Positions 7,960-16,527 of a DNA stretch of 64,000 nucleotides are shown here, piece by piece. The stretch is from contig CAIMKZ010000017.1 of NCBI GenBank assembly GCA_903842065.1, positions 108,386 to 172,385 on the forward strand. The letters are read 5' to 3'. The first letter of the stretch is position 1. Every line of letters starts with the position of its first letter. Below the pieces are notes generated by a model. It ran no database searches, was not told the DNA's origin, and saw only the letters and a program-made list of their open reading frames with translations. The stretch comes from an uncultured Acidobacteriaceae bacterium. GTDB taxonomy: Bacteria > Acidobacteriota > Terriglobia > Terriglobales > Acidobacteriaceae. The translations under genes and the position numbers were made by a program.

Positions 7960-9615
7960 ATGTCAAACAATAAGCTGCAAATCATTCCCCTGGGGGGCCT
8001 TGGCGAGTTCGGAATGAACTGCCTGGCCGTTCGCTGGCAAGACGACATCATCGTCATCGACGCCGGCCTTATGTTTCCCGAGTCAGAGCTTCTGGGCGTC
8101 GACATCGTCGTGCCCGATATCACTTACCTGATCGAGAACAAGCAGCACGTGCGCGGCATCGTGCTCACCCACGGCCACGAAGATCACATCGGCGGGCTGC
8201 CCTGGATCCTCAACGAGCTCAAAGTGCCGATCTACGCCACCGAGTTCACTCTGGCCTTTGTCGACGGCAAGCTCGAAGAGCACAAGCTCCTCGACGAGAC
8301 CGAGCTGATTGAGATCACCCCGCGCGAGAAGTTCACCATCGGCCCCTTCACCATCGAGCCGATCCATGTGACCCACTCGCTGGTGGATGCCGTCTCGCTG
8401 GCCATCGAGACGCCCGTCGGCGTCATCATCCATACCGGCGACTTCAAGATCGATCTGGCGCCGCTCGACGACAAGCCCTTTGACCTGCACGCCTTTGCCG
8501 AGTACGGCAAGCGCGGCGTGCTGGCGCTTTTGCAGGACTCGACGAATGTGGACCGGAAGGGCTACACGCCCGGCGAGCGAGCCGTAATTCCTCGGCTCGA
8601 TGAGATCTTCAACCAGACCAAGAAAAAGCTGTTCTTCAGTTGCTTCTCGTCGTCCATCTACCGCATTCGCATTGCGCTGGAGCTGGCTCGCAAACATTCG
8701 CGCAAGGTGGCCATCATCGGCAGGTCGATGGTCGAGAGCAGTGAGATCGCGCAGGACCTCGGCTACATCGAAGTGCCCAACGGGCTGCTCATCAACCCCG
8801 GGCAGATTCGCGACTTTGCGCCCGAGCAGGTGATGGTGCTCATCAGCGGCACGCAGGGCGAGCCGATGAGCGCGCTGAGCCGTGCCGCGGTCGACAACCA
8901 CAAGCACGCCAAGATCGATCCGGGCGACACCGTGCTGCTGAGTTCGCGCATCATCCCCGGCAACGAAAAGGGCATCTTCCGCGTCATCGACCACCTCAGC
9001 CGCCGCGATGCGCAGGTGATCTACGACGACGGGCAGCAGGGGCTCATCCACGTCAGCGGACACGGCAGCCAGGAAGAGCTGCGGCTGATCATGAACCTCG
9101 TCCGGCCAAAGTTCTTCATCCCCGTGCACGGCGACTACCGCAACCTCCGCCGTCATGCCAACATGGCCATGGAGACCGGCGCTGTTGAACACGCCATCGT
9201 GATCGAAGACGGCGATGTGCTCGAACTCGACAAGGACGACGCACGCGTCAAGGACAAGGTAACCGCGGGCCGCATCCTCATCGACTCCGGCTCGTCGATC
9301 GACGTGGTTGAGGATCTGGTGATCCGCGACCGGCGCATTCTGTCGGAAGACGGCGTGGTGCTGGCCGTGATGGCCATCAACAAGAAGACCGGCAAGGTGG
9401 AGCGCGAGCCCGAAGTGCTGATGCGCGGCTTCGGCGGCGGCGACATCGCCGAGGAGGCTCGCGAGGCCGTGATGAAGACCCTCGACGGGTTGACCAGCGA
9501 GCAGAAGTCCGACTACGGCATGGTGAACGACAAGGTTCGCGCCGATTTGAAGCGGCTGATCCAAAAGACGACCGGACGGCGGCCGATGATCATGCCGGTG
9601 ATTCTCGAGATCTAA
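7960..9615 (+). CDS. rnj: Ribonuclease J
   Basis: A 551-residue metallo-beta-lactamase/beta-CASP ribonuclease, the RNase J family with 5'-to-3' exonuclease and endonuclease activity in mRNA decay and rRNA maturation. It shows the HGHEDHIGG zinc motif, VIHTGDFKID, LQDSTNV, the beta-CASP segment FFSCFSSSIYRIRIAL and the PVHGDYRNL motif. The C-terminal domain is of normal length. ATG 7960 is chosen; a GTG at 7936 would add 8 residues, and neither has a strong ribosome binding site. Its stop overlaps that of the convergent CBS-domain gene by a few bases. Confidence 0.95.
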   Translation: MSNNKLQIIPLGGLGEFGMNCLAVRWQDDIIVIDAGLMFPESELLGVDIVVPDITYLIENKQHVRGIVLTHGHEDHIGGLPWILNELKVPIYATEFTLAFVDGKLEEHKLLDETELIEITPREKFTIGPFTIEPIHVTHSLVDAVSLAIETPVGVIIHTGDFKIDLAPLDDKPFDLHAFAEYGKRGVLALLQDSTNVDRKGYTPGERAVIPRLDEIFNQTKKKLFFSCFSSSIYRIRIALELARKHSRKVAIIGRSMVESSEIAQDLGYIEVPNGLLINPGQIRDFAPEQVMVLISGTQGEPMSALSRAAVDNHKHAKIDPGDTVLLSSRIIPGNEKGIFRVIDHLSRRDAQVIYDDGQQGLIHVSGHGSQEELRLIMNLVRPKFFIPVHGDYRNLRRHANMAMETGAVEHAIVIEDGDVLELDKDDARVKDKVTAGRILIDSGSSIDVVEDLVIRDRRILSEDGVVLAVMAINKKTGKVEREPEVLMRGFGGGDIAEEAREAVMKTLDGLTSEQKSDYGMVNDKVRADLKRLIQKTTGRRPMIMPVILEI

Positions 9616-10910
9616 GCGGAGTTAGCGGGGTTAGCGTCGCTGGCGGAGTTCGTAGGAAACACCCGCAGCTTCTCCACGCGATGCCCCGTTGCAGCAACCA
9701 CCTCGATGCGCAGACCGGCTTCGAGAATCACAATGACTTCGCCGGCAAGCGGGATGCGGCCTTCGATCTCGCTTACCAGGCCGCCTAACGTCGCGGCTTC
9801 GTAGTCTTCCTCCAGCTCGACAGGCGCGCCCGCAATCTCATCCAACTGGCTTACTGGGAAGCTGCCGGGCAGCAGCCATGCGCCCGAAGGCTCGCGCACC
9901 GGGTCCTCGTGCTGGAAGTCGGGCTCGTGCTCGTCGCGGATGTCGCCCACAATCTCTTCCAGCAGATTTTCGATGGTAACGACGCCGGCAATTGCGCCGT
10001 ACTCATCGACCACCATGCACATGTGCCGCTTGTGGCGCTGCATCTCGCGCAGCAGCTCGTAGCCGCGCTTGGTCTCGGGCACAAAGACGGCCGGATGCTG
10101 GATGGAGGCGACAGTGCGGGTGCGGGCATCGACGTCGGTGATTTGCAGCAAATCGTGGGCGAATGCGATGCCGGTGATGTTGTCGAGCGTGCCCGCGTAG
10201 ACCGGAACTCGCGAGTAGTTGTGCTCGCGCAGCAGCACCAGAAACTCTTCGAGCGTGGTCTCGGCGGGAACAGCAAAGATCTCCGGCCGCGGAGTCATCA
10301 GCTCGCGCACCAGCATGTCGCCGAACTCGACGGCAGAGCGCACCAGTTCGCGGTCGGACTGCTCCAGAATGCCTTCCTCCTCGCCGGCCTCAATAAGGTC
10401 GTCTACGTCGGGCGTGGAGTCGCTGTCGCTGTCGATGGAGTGCTCGGTGAGGGCGGAGATCGAGAAGAAGAAGCTGATCACCGCGCTCACCGGCCAGACG
10501 ATCCAGAACGCGAGAAGGATGGGCCAGAGGATGCGCACAACCCAGAGTCCGCGAGTGCGATTGAACAGCAGCGCCGGGATGAACTGGCAGGCAAAGACAA
10601 CGATGAGGATGAAGGCCAGAACCGCCTGCGCGATCTCGGCCGGCGATGGGGCGTCGATTTGGGCGGGATGCAGAAAGAGCACCGCGCTCAGGTCGAGCGC
10701 GATGAGGCCGATGGCGAGCTGCTCGAGGATGGAGGCGGAGAGCGCGGCGTGGTCGCGGTCGAGGCCGAGCCGCGGCTCGATATGCTCCTCCCACGCATCG
10801 AGGTTTTCTTCGATCTCGCGGGTAAGAATCTTGCCGAACTCAGCGTAGACACGCCGGATATACGCGGCCAGCGCGGCCACGGCGACGAGGAGCAGCAGGA
10901 GCGCGGTCAT
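9612..10910 (-). CDS. CorC/HlyC-family CBS-domain membrane protein
   Basis: A 432-residue protein. The N-terminal membrane region has hydrophobic segments near residues 2-18, 67-83, 91-113 and 125-152. A CBS pair follows (MTPRPEIFAVP, with the second around MCMVVDEYGAIAGVVTIENL), then a CorC_HlyC C-terminal domain (GSFPVSQLDEI to KLRVFP). Members are tied to magnesium/cobalt efflux or membrane integrity. The membrane part is shorter and more divergent than the usual CNNM/DUF21 domain. It is translationally coupled to ybeY upstream (ATGA overlap 10907-10910), the common ybeY-corC order. The tail is a low-complexity SASDANPANSA. Confidence 0.88.
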   Translation of the reverse strand: MTALLLLLVAVAALAAYIRRVYAEFGKILTREIEENLDAWEEHIEPRLGLDRDHAALSASILEQLAIGLIALDLSAVLFLHPAQIDAPSPAEIAQAVLAFILIVVFACQFIPALLFNRTRGLWVVRILWPILLAFWIVWPVSAVISFFFSISALTEHSIDSDSDSTPDVDDLIEAGEEEGILEQSDRELVRSAVEFGDMLVRELMTPRPEIFAVPAETTLEEFLVLLREHNYSRVPVYAGTLDNITGIAFAHDLLQITDVDARTRTVASIQHPAVFVPETKRGYELLREMQRHKRHMCMVVDEYGAIAGVVTIENLLEEIVGDIRDEHEPDFQHEDPVREPSGAWLLPGSFPVSQLDEIAGAPVELEEDYEAATLGGLVSEIEGRIPLAGEVIVILEAGLRIEVVAATGHRVEKLRVFPTNSASDANPANSA

Positions 10911-11530
10911 GGCTTCCGGCTCCGAACGGATGTTCTATCGGCAGCTTTCCTACGCCCACCAGCAGCTCTTCCTCTTGCACTGTCATCCTGAGCGGAGGCC
11001 GCCCTGGCGGCCGGAGTCGAAGGACCTGTGGTTGTCTTTGTCTTAGGTGTCTCAGTCCGCTCAATCAGCCCCAGCGGCAGCCTCAACTTTGCGCGCAACA
11101 GCCGTTCTTTACGCGCCATCTGGCCGGAGTCGGTCTCGTGGTCGTATCCGGCCAGATGCAGCAGGCCGTGGAGCATAAGCACCTTCAACTCGCAGGTAAG
11201 CGCGTGATCTTGCTGAGCGGCTTGCTTGCGCGCAGTGTCGATGCTGACGGCCAGATCGCCCACAATGCCTTCCTGCTTGCGGATGAACTCGTCGGCAGGG
11301 AAGCTGAGAACGTCTGTGGCTTTGTTCTTGCCGCGGAAGTCGCGGTTGAGCTGGCGAATCTTGCGGTCGGTAGTAAGCAGGACGGTGACTTCGCCGCGCA
11401 GACGGACGGTGGCTTGAGCTTCGGCCAGAAAGCGGGCCAGTGTGCGGGGCGTAGGGATGCGATCGGACCAGAGCGCGAGTTTCGTGCTGGAGCGTGTACC
11501 GGCTTCGAGGTCTGGATCGAGAAGGATCAT
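10907..11530 (-). CDS. ybeY: Endoribonuclease YbeY
   Basis: A 207-residue YbeY, the zinc-dependent single-strand endoribonuclease needed for 16S rRNA 3' maturation and ribosome quality control. The zinc motif HGLLHLAGYDHE carries the three histidines (H-x3-H-x5-H). The start at 11530 gives a family-length N-terminus; the longer frame to 11797 lies over the phoH-ybeY gap and is not protein-like. The last 50 or so residues are a basic, Ala/Thr/Arg-rich extension absent from most homologues and are encoded partly by a dispersed repeat at 10981-11040. It lies in a phoH-ybeY-corC series. Confidence 0.9.
   Translation of the reverse strand: MILLDPDLEAGTRSSTKLALWSDRIPTPRTLARFLAEAQATVRLRGEVTVLLTTDRKIRQLNRDFRGKNKATDVLSFPADEFIRKQEGIVGDLAVSIDTARKQAAQQDHALTCELKVLMLHGLLHLAGYDHETDSGQMARKERLLRAKLRLPLGLIERTETPKTKTTTGPSTPAARAASAQDDSARGRAAGGRRKAADRTSVRSRKP
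10981..11040. repeat. TGTCATCCTGAG hairpin repeat inside the 3' end of ybeY
   Basis: The unit begins TGTCATCCTGAGC, carries a hairpin GGCCGCC-ct-GGCGGCC, then GGAGTCGAAGGAC and ends GTGGTTGTC. A second copy lies at 51375-51448 with the same order of elements but a compensating base pair in the stem. Here the unit is inside the ybeY reading frame. Confidence 0.8.
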
Positions 11531-11642
11531 TGCGCTGACTCGACTACTAACGAGGATGATACGCGAAGTTGGGGTAATTCTCGGTAAATGGCAGAAGCGC
11601 GGACCGAATGGCCCGCGCTTCTGCTGTGGCGATGCGTAACAA

Positions 11643-12680
11643 TTACTGCGGCTTGGCCGGGTGAACGTGGACCGGCTCGATGGAAGCGGAGCCAATCTCG
11701 ATAGGTTCGCCGATGGCAAGCGGCAGCTCCTGCTGCTGGCTCTTGACCCTGTCATAGGCGCGCACAATCCGCTGCACCAGCGCGTGGCGGACGACATCGA
11801 CCTCTTCGAAGTGGCAGAAGGCGATGCCTTCCACTCCGTCGAGGATATTGATAGCGTCGAGCAAACCCGAGCGGCGCGGATTGGGCAGATCGATCTGGGT
11901 GATGTCGCCGGTGATGACCGCCTTCGAGTTGTTGCCCAGGCGCGTAAGGAACATCTTCATCTGCTCGATGGTGGTGTTCTGGGCCTCGTCCATGATGATG
12001 AAGGCGTCGTTGAGGGTTCGGCCGCGCATGAAGGCCAGCGGCGCAATCTCGATGACGTTCTTCTCCAGCATCTTGTCGACCTTCTCCGGGTCGAGCAGGT
12101 CGTAGAGAGCGTCGTAGAGTGGGCGAAGATAAGGATCTACCTTCTCCTGAAGGGTTCCGGGCAGAAATCCGAGCCGTTCTCCGGCTTCAACCGCGGGGCG
12201 AACCAAGACGATGCGGCTGACGCGCTTGGCGAGGATTGCCGCGATGGCCATGGCGACTGCGAGGTAGGTCTTTCCGGTTCCGGCCGGGCCGACGCCGAAG
12301 ACCATGTCGTTGGCCTCGATGGCTTCGACGTACTTGCGCTGGTTGGTGGAGCGCGGATGAACGATGCGCTTGACTCCGGCTGAGCGCTGCTTGCCTGAGT
12401 CGGCGATGGAGCGCAGAGTGACCGCCGAATCGGCGACGACCAGCTTGAGCATGGCGTTGAGGTCGCCGTTGTGGGGGTTGATGCCTTGCTTGCGGAGCGA
12501 CTCGAAGTCCTCGAAGATGCCGCGGACGCGCGCGACGGCGTCTTCGGGGCCTTGAACGTGAACGGCGTCGGAGCGGAGATCGATGCGGACGCCGAGCGAG
12601 TCTTCCATCAGTCTGAGGTTTTCATCGCGGGTCCCGAAGAGGGGCTCAAGGTTCGGCGTGATCTCCAGAGCAAGTTTCAA
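11643..12680 (-). CDS. phoH: PhoH-like ATPase
   Basis: A 345-residue PhoH/YbeZ-family P-loop ATPase. The N-terminal part is KH-like; the ATPase core has GVGPAGTGKTYLA (Walker A), IIMDEAQNTT (Walker B) and VITGDITQIDLP. YbeZ-type proteins act with YbeY in rRNA processing, which the adjacent ybeY and corC genes support. The start is a TTG at 12680 with GGAGG 4-5 bases upstream; the next in-frame ATG would remove the conserved N-terminus. The start overlaps the stop of a small upstream frame (TTGA), suggesting coupling. Confidence 0.93.
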   Translation of the reverse strand: MKLALEITPNLEPLFGTRDENLRLMEDSLGVRIDLRSDAVHVQGPEDAVARVRGIFEDFESLRKQGINPHNGDLNAMLKLVVADSAVTLRSIADSGKQRSAGVKRIVHPRSTNQRKYVEAIEANDMVFGVGPAGTGKTYLAVAMAIAAILAKRVSRIVLVRPAVEAGERLGFLPGTLQEKVDPYLRPLYDALYDLLDPEKVDKMLEKNVIEIAPLAFMRGRTLNDAFIIMDEAQNTTIEQMKMFLTRLGNNSKAVITGDITQIDLPNPRRSGLLDAINILDGVEGIAFCHFEEVDVVRHALVQRIVRAYDRVKSQQQELPLAIGEPIEIGSASIEPVHVHPAKPQ

Positions 12681-12937
12681 AATGCCTCCGTGTGGGGTTG
12701 GAGGAACAGGTTAGGGCCGGAGAGGGGTTGGCTCTCCGGCCGTGTGTTCGGGAGGGTATGGGCAGGCAGCAGGCAGGGGTTACGGAGCGCAGATGCCGGA
12801 CCGGCAGTTGCCGGGTAGGCCGGAAGGGTACGCGGGATGGCGTTGGCGACCAATTCCTTTATCTGGGGTAGAGAGTAGCGCGGGCGGGAGCGGGCGTCAA
12901 TGATAGCCGTCTTAAGATTTGGTGACAGGCGTACCAT
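12677..12937 (-). CDS. Possible small leader ORF coupled to phoH
   Basis: An 86-codon frame with a strong ribosome binding site (GGGGGAG, 6-7 bases before ATG 12937). Its TGA overlaps the TTG start of phoH by the arrangement TTGA. The first 40 residues look protein-like (SLPQIKELVANAIP), the rest is Pro/Leu/Asn-rich. No family is recognised. It could be a leader peptide controlling phoH or a chance frame in the 450-base gap before rpsT. Nothing else is visible in that gap. Confidence 0.35.
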   Translation of the reverse strand: MVRLSPNLKTAIIDARSRPRYSLPQIKELVANAIPRTLPAYPATAGPASALRNPCLLPAHTLPNTRPESQPLSGPNLFLQPHTEAF

Positions 12938-13136
12938 CTCAGTCTCCCCCCAGGGCAGCGAGGCGGCGTTTCGGCCGGTCAGGGCGGGTCCGGATTGACC
13001 GGGTGGGCGGAATCCCGTAAACTTAGTAATTGCGAGAGGTGCGGCTCAGGGCTGCATGGCCGACCGCACGGGCAGCCTGTACCCAGGCAGCCCACAATTT
13101 CGCCTCCCAACAGGCAAAAGATCAGAAGGAAGCATA

Positions 13137-13412
13137 ATGGCAAACCACGTATCCGCGCTGAAGCGCGTCCGTCAGACCGAGACCCGTACCGCAACCAACC
13201 GCGCCAACCGCAGCCGCGTGCGCACCAGCCTGCGTGCGATGCGCGAGGCACTGGTCAAGGGCGACGTGAAGGCCGCTCAGGAGCAGTACCGGACCACGGT
13301 TTCGACGCTGGACAAGAGCATCCAGAAGGGTGTTCTGCACGACAACACGGTCTCGCGTTACAAGAGCCGTTTGAACGCGCGCCTGAAGGCGCTTGTGACG
13401 GCGAAGGCCTAA
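13137..13412 (+). CDS. rpsT: 30S ribosomal protein S20
   Basis: A 91-residue S20, a primary 16S rRNA-binding protein of the small subunit. It has the typical [21 protein letters not shown]-terminus, the [10 protein letters not shown] helix and an Ala/Lys-rich C-terminus. ATG 13137 has AAGGA at 13126-13130; the longer frame upstream is non-homologous. It is monocistronic with its own terminator. Confidence 0.97.
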   Translation: MANHVSALKRVRQTETRTATNRANRSRVRTSLRAMREALVKGDVKAAQEQYRTTVSTLDKSIQKGVLHDNTVSRYKSRLNARLKALVTAKA

Positions 13413-13461
13413 GCCGTAGCGCCGCCCACGAGGCGGCGTACAGCCAAATCAGTTCCATCGA

Positions 13462-13496
13462 ACAGCCGGGATTCGTCCCGGCTGTTTGTGTTTTTT
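13462..13496 (+). terminator. Rho-independent terminator after rpsT
   Basis: ACAGCCGGGA at 13462-13471 pairs with TCCCGGCTGT at 13476-13485 across a TTCG tetraloop, followed by a T-rich run ending in TTTTTT at 13491-13496. Confidence 0.92.
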
Positions 13497-13742
13497 GCGG
13501 TCGGTCACGGCCGCAGGGGGCTCTGTGGGCTTGCTGAGAAAAGCCTCTTGAAATGAACGGGTTCCATAGACATGCCCCCTGCCGGCGCGTGACAAGATGT
13601 GCATCGAATCTTGTTTGCGAGCCGGGCTGGAGGTACACTCCGTGCGTGGACGAGAGGCAGGTATTCGAGGCGATAGTCGAGCGGCGCGGCTCCCGGCGCC
13701 GGACAATGGAGTGGACTGTCTCGATCGCGGGCTTGGCGGTGG
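13497..13742. other. Gap with a possible out-of-frame membrane anchor
   Basis: No complete gene is visible. A plus-strand ATG at 13707 opens a hydrophobic stretch (MEWTVSIAGLAVVALVVASL) that is out of frame with the following hypothetical gene; see that entry. Confidence 0.5.
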
Positions 13743-14168
13743 TTGCCCTGGTGGTGGCATCTCTTGTGCCGCATGGCTCGGGGTTCGATGGGGTTTGTGC
13801 GGTCTGGCGGCGAAGCCTGGATGCCGGAGGAGATCAAGGTCACGGTCCTCGACGGCGTGCTGAGCGAGACGCTTCCCGGAGCGGCCGAGTACCAGACCTA
13901 CCGGCTCATCGCCGACGGCAAAGAGCACGAGTGGGGAGAGCCGGATGTTCGGTCGCGCCGCTGGCGGAAGTTCTACGCGGCGCGGTTCGAGGCGGGTAGC
14001 TTTGTGCTGACGACCGAAGTGCGCGATATCTCGGGGTCGGCGAAGCCCGGAGAGACCGAGCGGTGGCGGTTGAGCGGCAACGGCGAACTGACAATTACGA
14101 ACCGCGGCGGCGAGACGGTGTACCGGCGGGCGTCGCTTTTCAACAGGCTGCTGAGGCGCGAGCCGTGA
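13743..14168 (+). CDS. Hypothetical protein, possibly frameshifted at its N-terminus
   Basis: The convincing part starts near MPEEIKVTVLDGVLSETLPG (ATG 13821) and runs to the stop. It has a YRLIADGKEHEW segment and a C-terminal TNRGGETVYRR, and no family is recognised. Upstream residues in this frame (PWWWHLLCRM) look non-coding. A neighbouring frame from ATG 13707 instead encodes a clean transmembrane or signal segment ending about 20 codons earlier. Either the gene starts at an internal ATG (13773, 13788 or 13821, all with weak ribosome binding sites) or an indel near 13780-13820 separates the anchor from the body. Confidence 0.45.
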   Translation: MPWWWHLLCRMARGSMGFVRSGGEAWMPEEIKVTVLDGVLSETLPGAAEYQTYRLIADGKEHEWGEPDVRSRRWRKFYAARFEAGSFVLTTEVRDISGSAKPGETERWRLSGNGELTITNRGGETVYRRASLFNRLLRREP

Positions 14169-14270
14169 GACGCCGGGCCGAGTAAAATTGCCCGCTACCG
14201 TGGCGGTGTGCGAGATTGAAGAAGAGCAGGGATGCGAATCCCCAAGCCCTGCCGACGAGGTCGCGGAGAG

Positions 14271-14708
14271 ATGAAGAAGAAGTCTTCCCTGGCAGGGTTT
14301 GAAGAGATTCTGGATGCGCTGCGCTCCAAAGGGTTCAAAGTGAGCCAGGCACAGGCCGGTACGCTTGTGACAAAATTCGGCGCGGGAGCGGTGCTGAAGG
14401 CCGGCTCCGGCGGTGCGGAGTTCGTGGTGAGACCGGGCGCCATGGTGGGCGGCGAGGTGGCAAGGCTGCTAGACCGGGGATACCAGAAGTTTCTTGAGGC
14501 GGGCCACTACGAGCTGCCTGCGACGGCAACGCAGTTGCAGTCGGTGCATGCGTTCAGCCTGGAGCTGAAGGAACTGGCCGGGGGCACGAGCCTGTACAAC
14601 GAGTCGATAGGCTCGACGAGCGACCGGTATGTCTACGACCGCGTGCGTGGCCGTGACGAGGGCGCCGCCAAGGGCGGGCGACCGTGGGAGACGGCCGGCG
14701 GACACTAG
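14271..14708 (+). CDS. Hypothetical protein
   Basis: A 145-residue soluble protein starting MKKKSSLAGFEEILDALRSK. Two short segments read as mixed alpha/beta (FEEILDALRSKGFKVSQA and VTKFGAGAVLKAGSGGAEFV). A helical middle (EVARLLDRGYQKFLE) follows, and the tail is Gly/Arg-rich. No domain is recognised. ATG 14271 is preferred over ATG 14232 because the sequence between is not protein-like and GAGG lies about 10 bases upstream. Confidence 0.6.
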   Translation: MKKKSSLAGFEEILDALRSKGFKVSQAQAGTLVTKFGAGAVLKAGSGGAEFVVRPGAMVGGEVARLLDRGYQKFLEAGHYELPATATQLQSVHAFSLELKELAGGTSLYNESIGSTSDRYVYDRVRGRDEGAAKGGRPWETAGGH

Positions 14709-14837
14709 CGCGCGTGTTGGCTGTTCAGCCTATACAGATTTTCAATTCAATTAGTTAGTAGCGGATTAACGTATCTGCCCGCCTTGCCGATAAAAAGTCT
14801 TAGGTCCTGTGCCTGGAACCTGACCCAAGAGGCGTGG

Positions 14838-15230
14838 ATGGAACGCGAAACCGCAACACCGGAGTATATCCGTCCCTACGTGGGAGCTGCCCCGGACGAC
14901 CGCCGCCGTCACCCGCGACTGCGCAGCAAGGGTGCGGCCGAGATCCGGTTTCTGGTGCAGAAAGTGCGTGTGAGCGGGGTCATGGTGGAGCTGAGCATGA
15001 GCGGCTGCTCGATCGACTGCGACCAGCCGGTGCCGCGGGTGAACCAGGCGGCGGTTGAAGTCTGCCTGACGATTTTTGGCATCCGAGTTCTGCTGGGAGG
15101 CGTGATACGGAATACGCGGCGGCAAGAGCGGCGTGTGGGGATCGAGTTTGCCCAGGTGACGCCGCGAAAGGCCGAGCAGATTCGGCATTTGGTGCATGAG
15201 CTTATGGAGAACGATGCGCCGATTGTGTGA
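14838..15230 (+). CDS. PilZ-domain protein
   Basis: A 130-residue single-domain PilZ protein. The first c-di-GMP contact is visible as RRRHPRLR (the RxxxR motif). The second motif, normally D/N-x-S-x-x-G, reads ELSMSGCSID, so its first position is Glu rather than Asp/Asn. Binding of c-di-GMP is therefore plausible but not assured. ATG 14838 follows AAGAGG by 5 bases; the longer frame from 14784 is not used. It is convergent with hemW, 8 bases apart. Confidence 0.8.
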   Translation: MERETATPEYIRPYVGAAPDDRRRHPRLRSKGAAEIRFLVQKVRVSGVMVELSMSGCSIDCDQPVPRVNQAAVEVCLTIFGIRVLLGGVIRNTRRQERRVGIEFAQVTPRKAEQIRHLVHELMENDAPIV

Positions 15231-15237
15231 GCAGCAG

Positions 15238-16527
15238 CTAGCAGCTTTCCTGCTCCGGATCAGGGTCAAGCAAGGCGACTTCGTCGGACACATCTTCGAG
15301 AAACTCAGCAAAAACATCGTTTGAAAAGAGCCTTCCCTCCGCGGTCAGCCGCACCCGGCCGTTGGCGATATCGACCAGGCCCTCTTCCGCCAGCCGTCGC
15401 GCCGACTCCATCGCCGGGTTAACCCGCGCCGCGCCAAACTCCCGTTCGAGGGTCGCTATCTCGACACCCTCATTCAACCGGAGACCAAGGAACCACGCCT
15501 CTTCGTGCTGGCGGTCCAAAGGAAGCAACTGCGCCTCCTGCTCGCCCACGCCATCGAGATACTCTTGCAGATCGCTGGTCGCCGTCCAGCGCAAAATGTC
15601 CTGCCCCACGCGCAGCATCGATGAGGCATCGACGCCCACGCCAAGATACGGCTCGCGGCGCCAGTAGCGCAGGTTGTGGCGGGACTCGGCTCCGGCGCGC
15701 GCAAAGTTCGAGATCTCGTACTGGGCAATGCCCGCTGCGGCGAGCCGTTCGCAGGCCTGCTGGTACATATGCGCGACGATCTCATCTTCGGGCACGAGTT
15801 CCGCGCCGTACTTTGCCCCGCCTGCCAGCAGTTCGCGGCCCAGGCGCGAGTCCTCGTCCACCTCAAGCATGTAGACGCTGGCATGGGGCGCGGCGCAGTC
15901 AATCAGCGCTGTGAGCGATGTTTCCCAGGATGCGAGCGTCTGGCCGGCGAGGCCGGCAATGAGATCAACATTGATGTTGGCGATTCCTGCCGCGCGCAGG
16001 CGGGCGAGATCCAGCTCCACTGTTGCGCGATCGTGCAGTCTGCCGCTGCCTCGCGCCTCGGCGTCAACAAACGACTGCACACCGAGACTGACGCGATTGA
16101 CTCCGCAGGCCGTCATGGCATCGAGTGTCGCGTCCGCAAACTGCCCCGGCGCGCACTCCATCGTGATCTCGGCATCGGGGTCCACGTCAAAGCTGCCGCG
16201 GATGGCGCCGAAGAGCTTGGTGAGCAGCTCCGGCGCAAGCAGGCTTGGGGTTCCGCCGCCAAGGTAAATAGTATCGACGCGGCTGGGGAGGGTTGCGCCC
16301 AGTTCTTCGGCCACCTTGTGCGCGCTGCCCAGGTCGGCGACAAGCCGATCAACGTACCGAGCGTGCTCGCTGGCCGGATAGACACCCGAAGCGAAGTTGC
16401 AGTAGGTGCATTTGGAGCGGCAGAAGGGAATGGAGATGTAGATTCCCGCCGAGTTCTTGTTTGGGCCGGTCATTGTGTTGATTGTTTCATGCAGCCGTTC
16501 GCACGATCCGCTCTTACTCAACCGCAT
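15238..16527 (-). CDS. hemW: Radical SAM heme chaperone HemW
   Basis: A 429-residue HemW (formerly annotated as coproporphyrinogen III oxidase-like). The radical SAM cluster motif CRSKCTYCNF (CxxxCxxC) is near residues 36-43, followed by IYLGGGTPSLL and GVNRVSLGVQSF. The HemW C-terminal domain (HNLRYWRREPYLGVGVDA) is present. The first ATG at 16527 overlaps the upstream kinase gene by 14 bases; the alternative ATG at 16473 removes 18 non-conserved residues and is equally likely. The order kinase-hemW suggests co-transcription. Confidence 0.9.
   Translation of the reverse strand: MRLSKSGSCERLHETINTMTGPNKNSAGIYISIPFCRSKCTYCNFASGVYPASEHARYVDRLVADLGSAHKVAEELGATLPSRVDTIYLGGGTPSLLAPELLTKLFGAIRGSFDVDPDAEITMECAPGQFADATLDAMTACGVNRVSLGVQSFVDAEARGSGRLHDRATVELDLARLRAAGIANINVDLIAGLAGQTLASWETSLTALIDCAAPHASVYMLEVDEDSRLGRELLAGGAKYGAELVPEDEIVAHMYQQACERLAAAGIAQYEISNFARAGAESRHNLRYWRREPYLGVGVDASSMLRVGQDILRWTATSDLQEYLDGVGEQEAQLLPLDRQHEEAWFLGLRLNEGVEIATLEREFGAARVNPAMESARRLAEEGLVDIANGRVRLTAEGRLFSNDVFAEFLEDVSDEVALLDPDPEQESC

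Noticed and set aside
8083..9564. Long minus-strand reading frame (493 codons) opposite RNase J
   Set aside because: It is the exact complement of the rnj gene, His/Val/Asp-rich, and has no domain. High GC content creates long antisense frames.
9909..10991. Plus-strand frame (360 codons) opposite the CBS-domain protein
   Set aside because: Antisense shadow with Gly/Asp/Arg-biased composition and no recognisable motif.
11531..11797. N-terminal extension of YbeY to 11797
   Set aside because: The extra 89 residues are Ser/Arg/Pro-rich, lie over the phoH-ybeY gap and do not resemble YbeY.
13597..13640. Possible tRNA-like sequence near 13.6 kb
   Set aside because: No cloverleaf pairing or T-arm GGTTCGAATCC could be found; no tRNA was recognised anywhere in the window.
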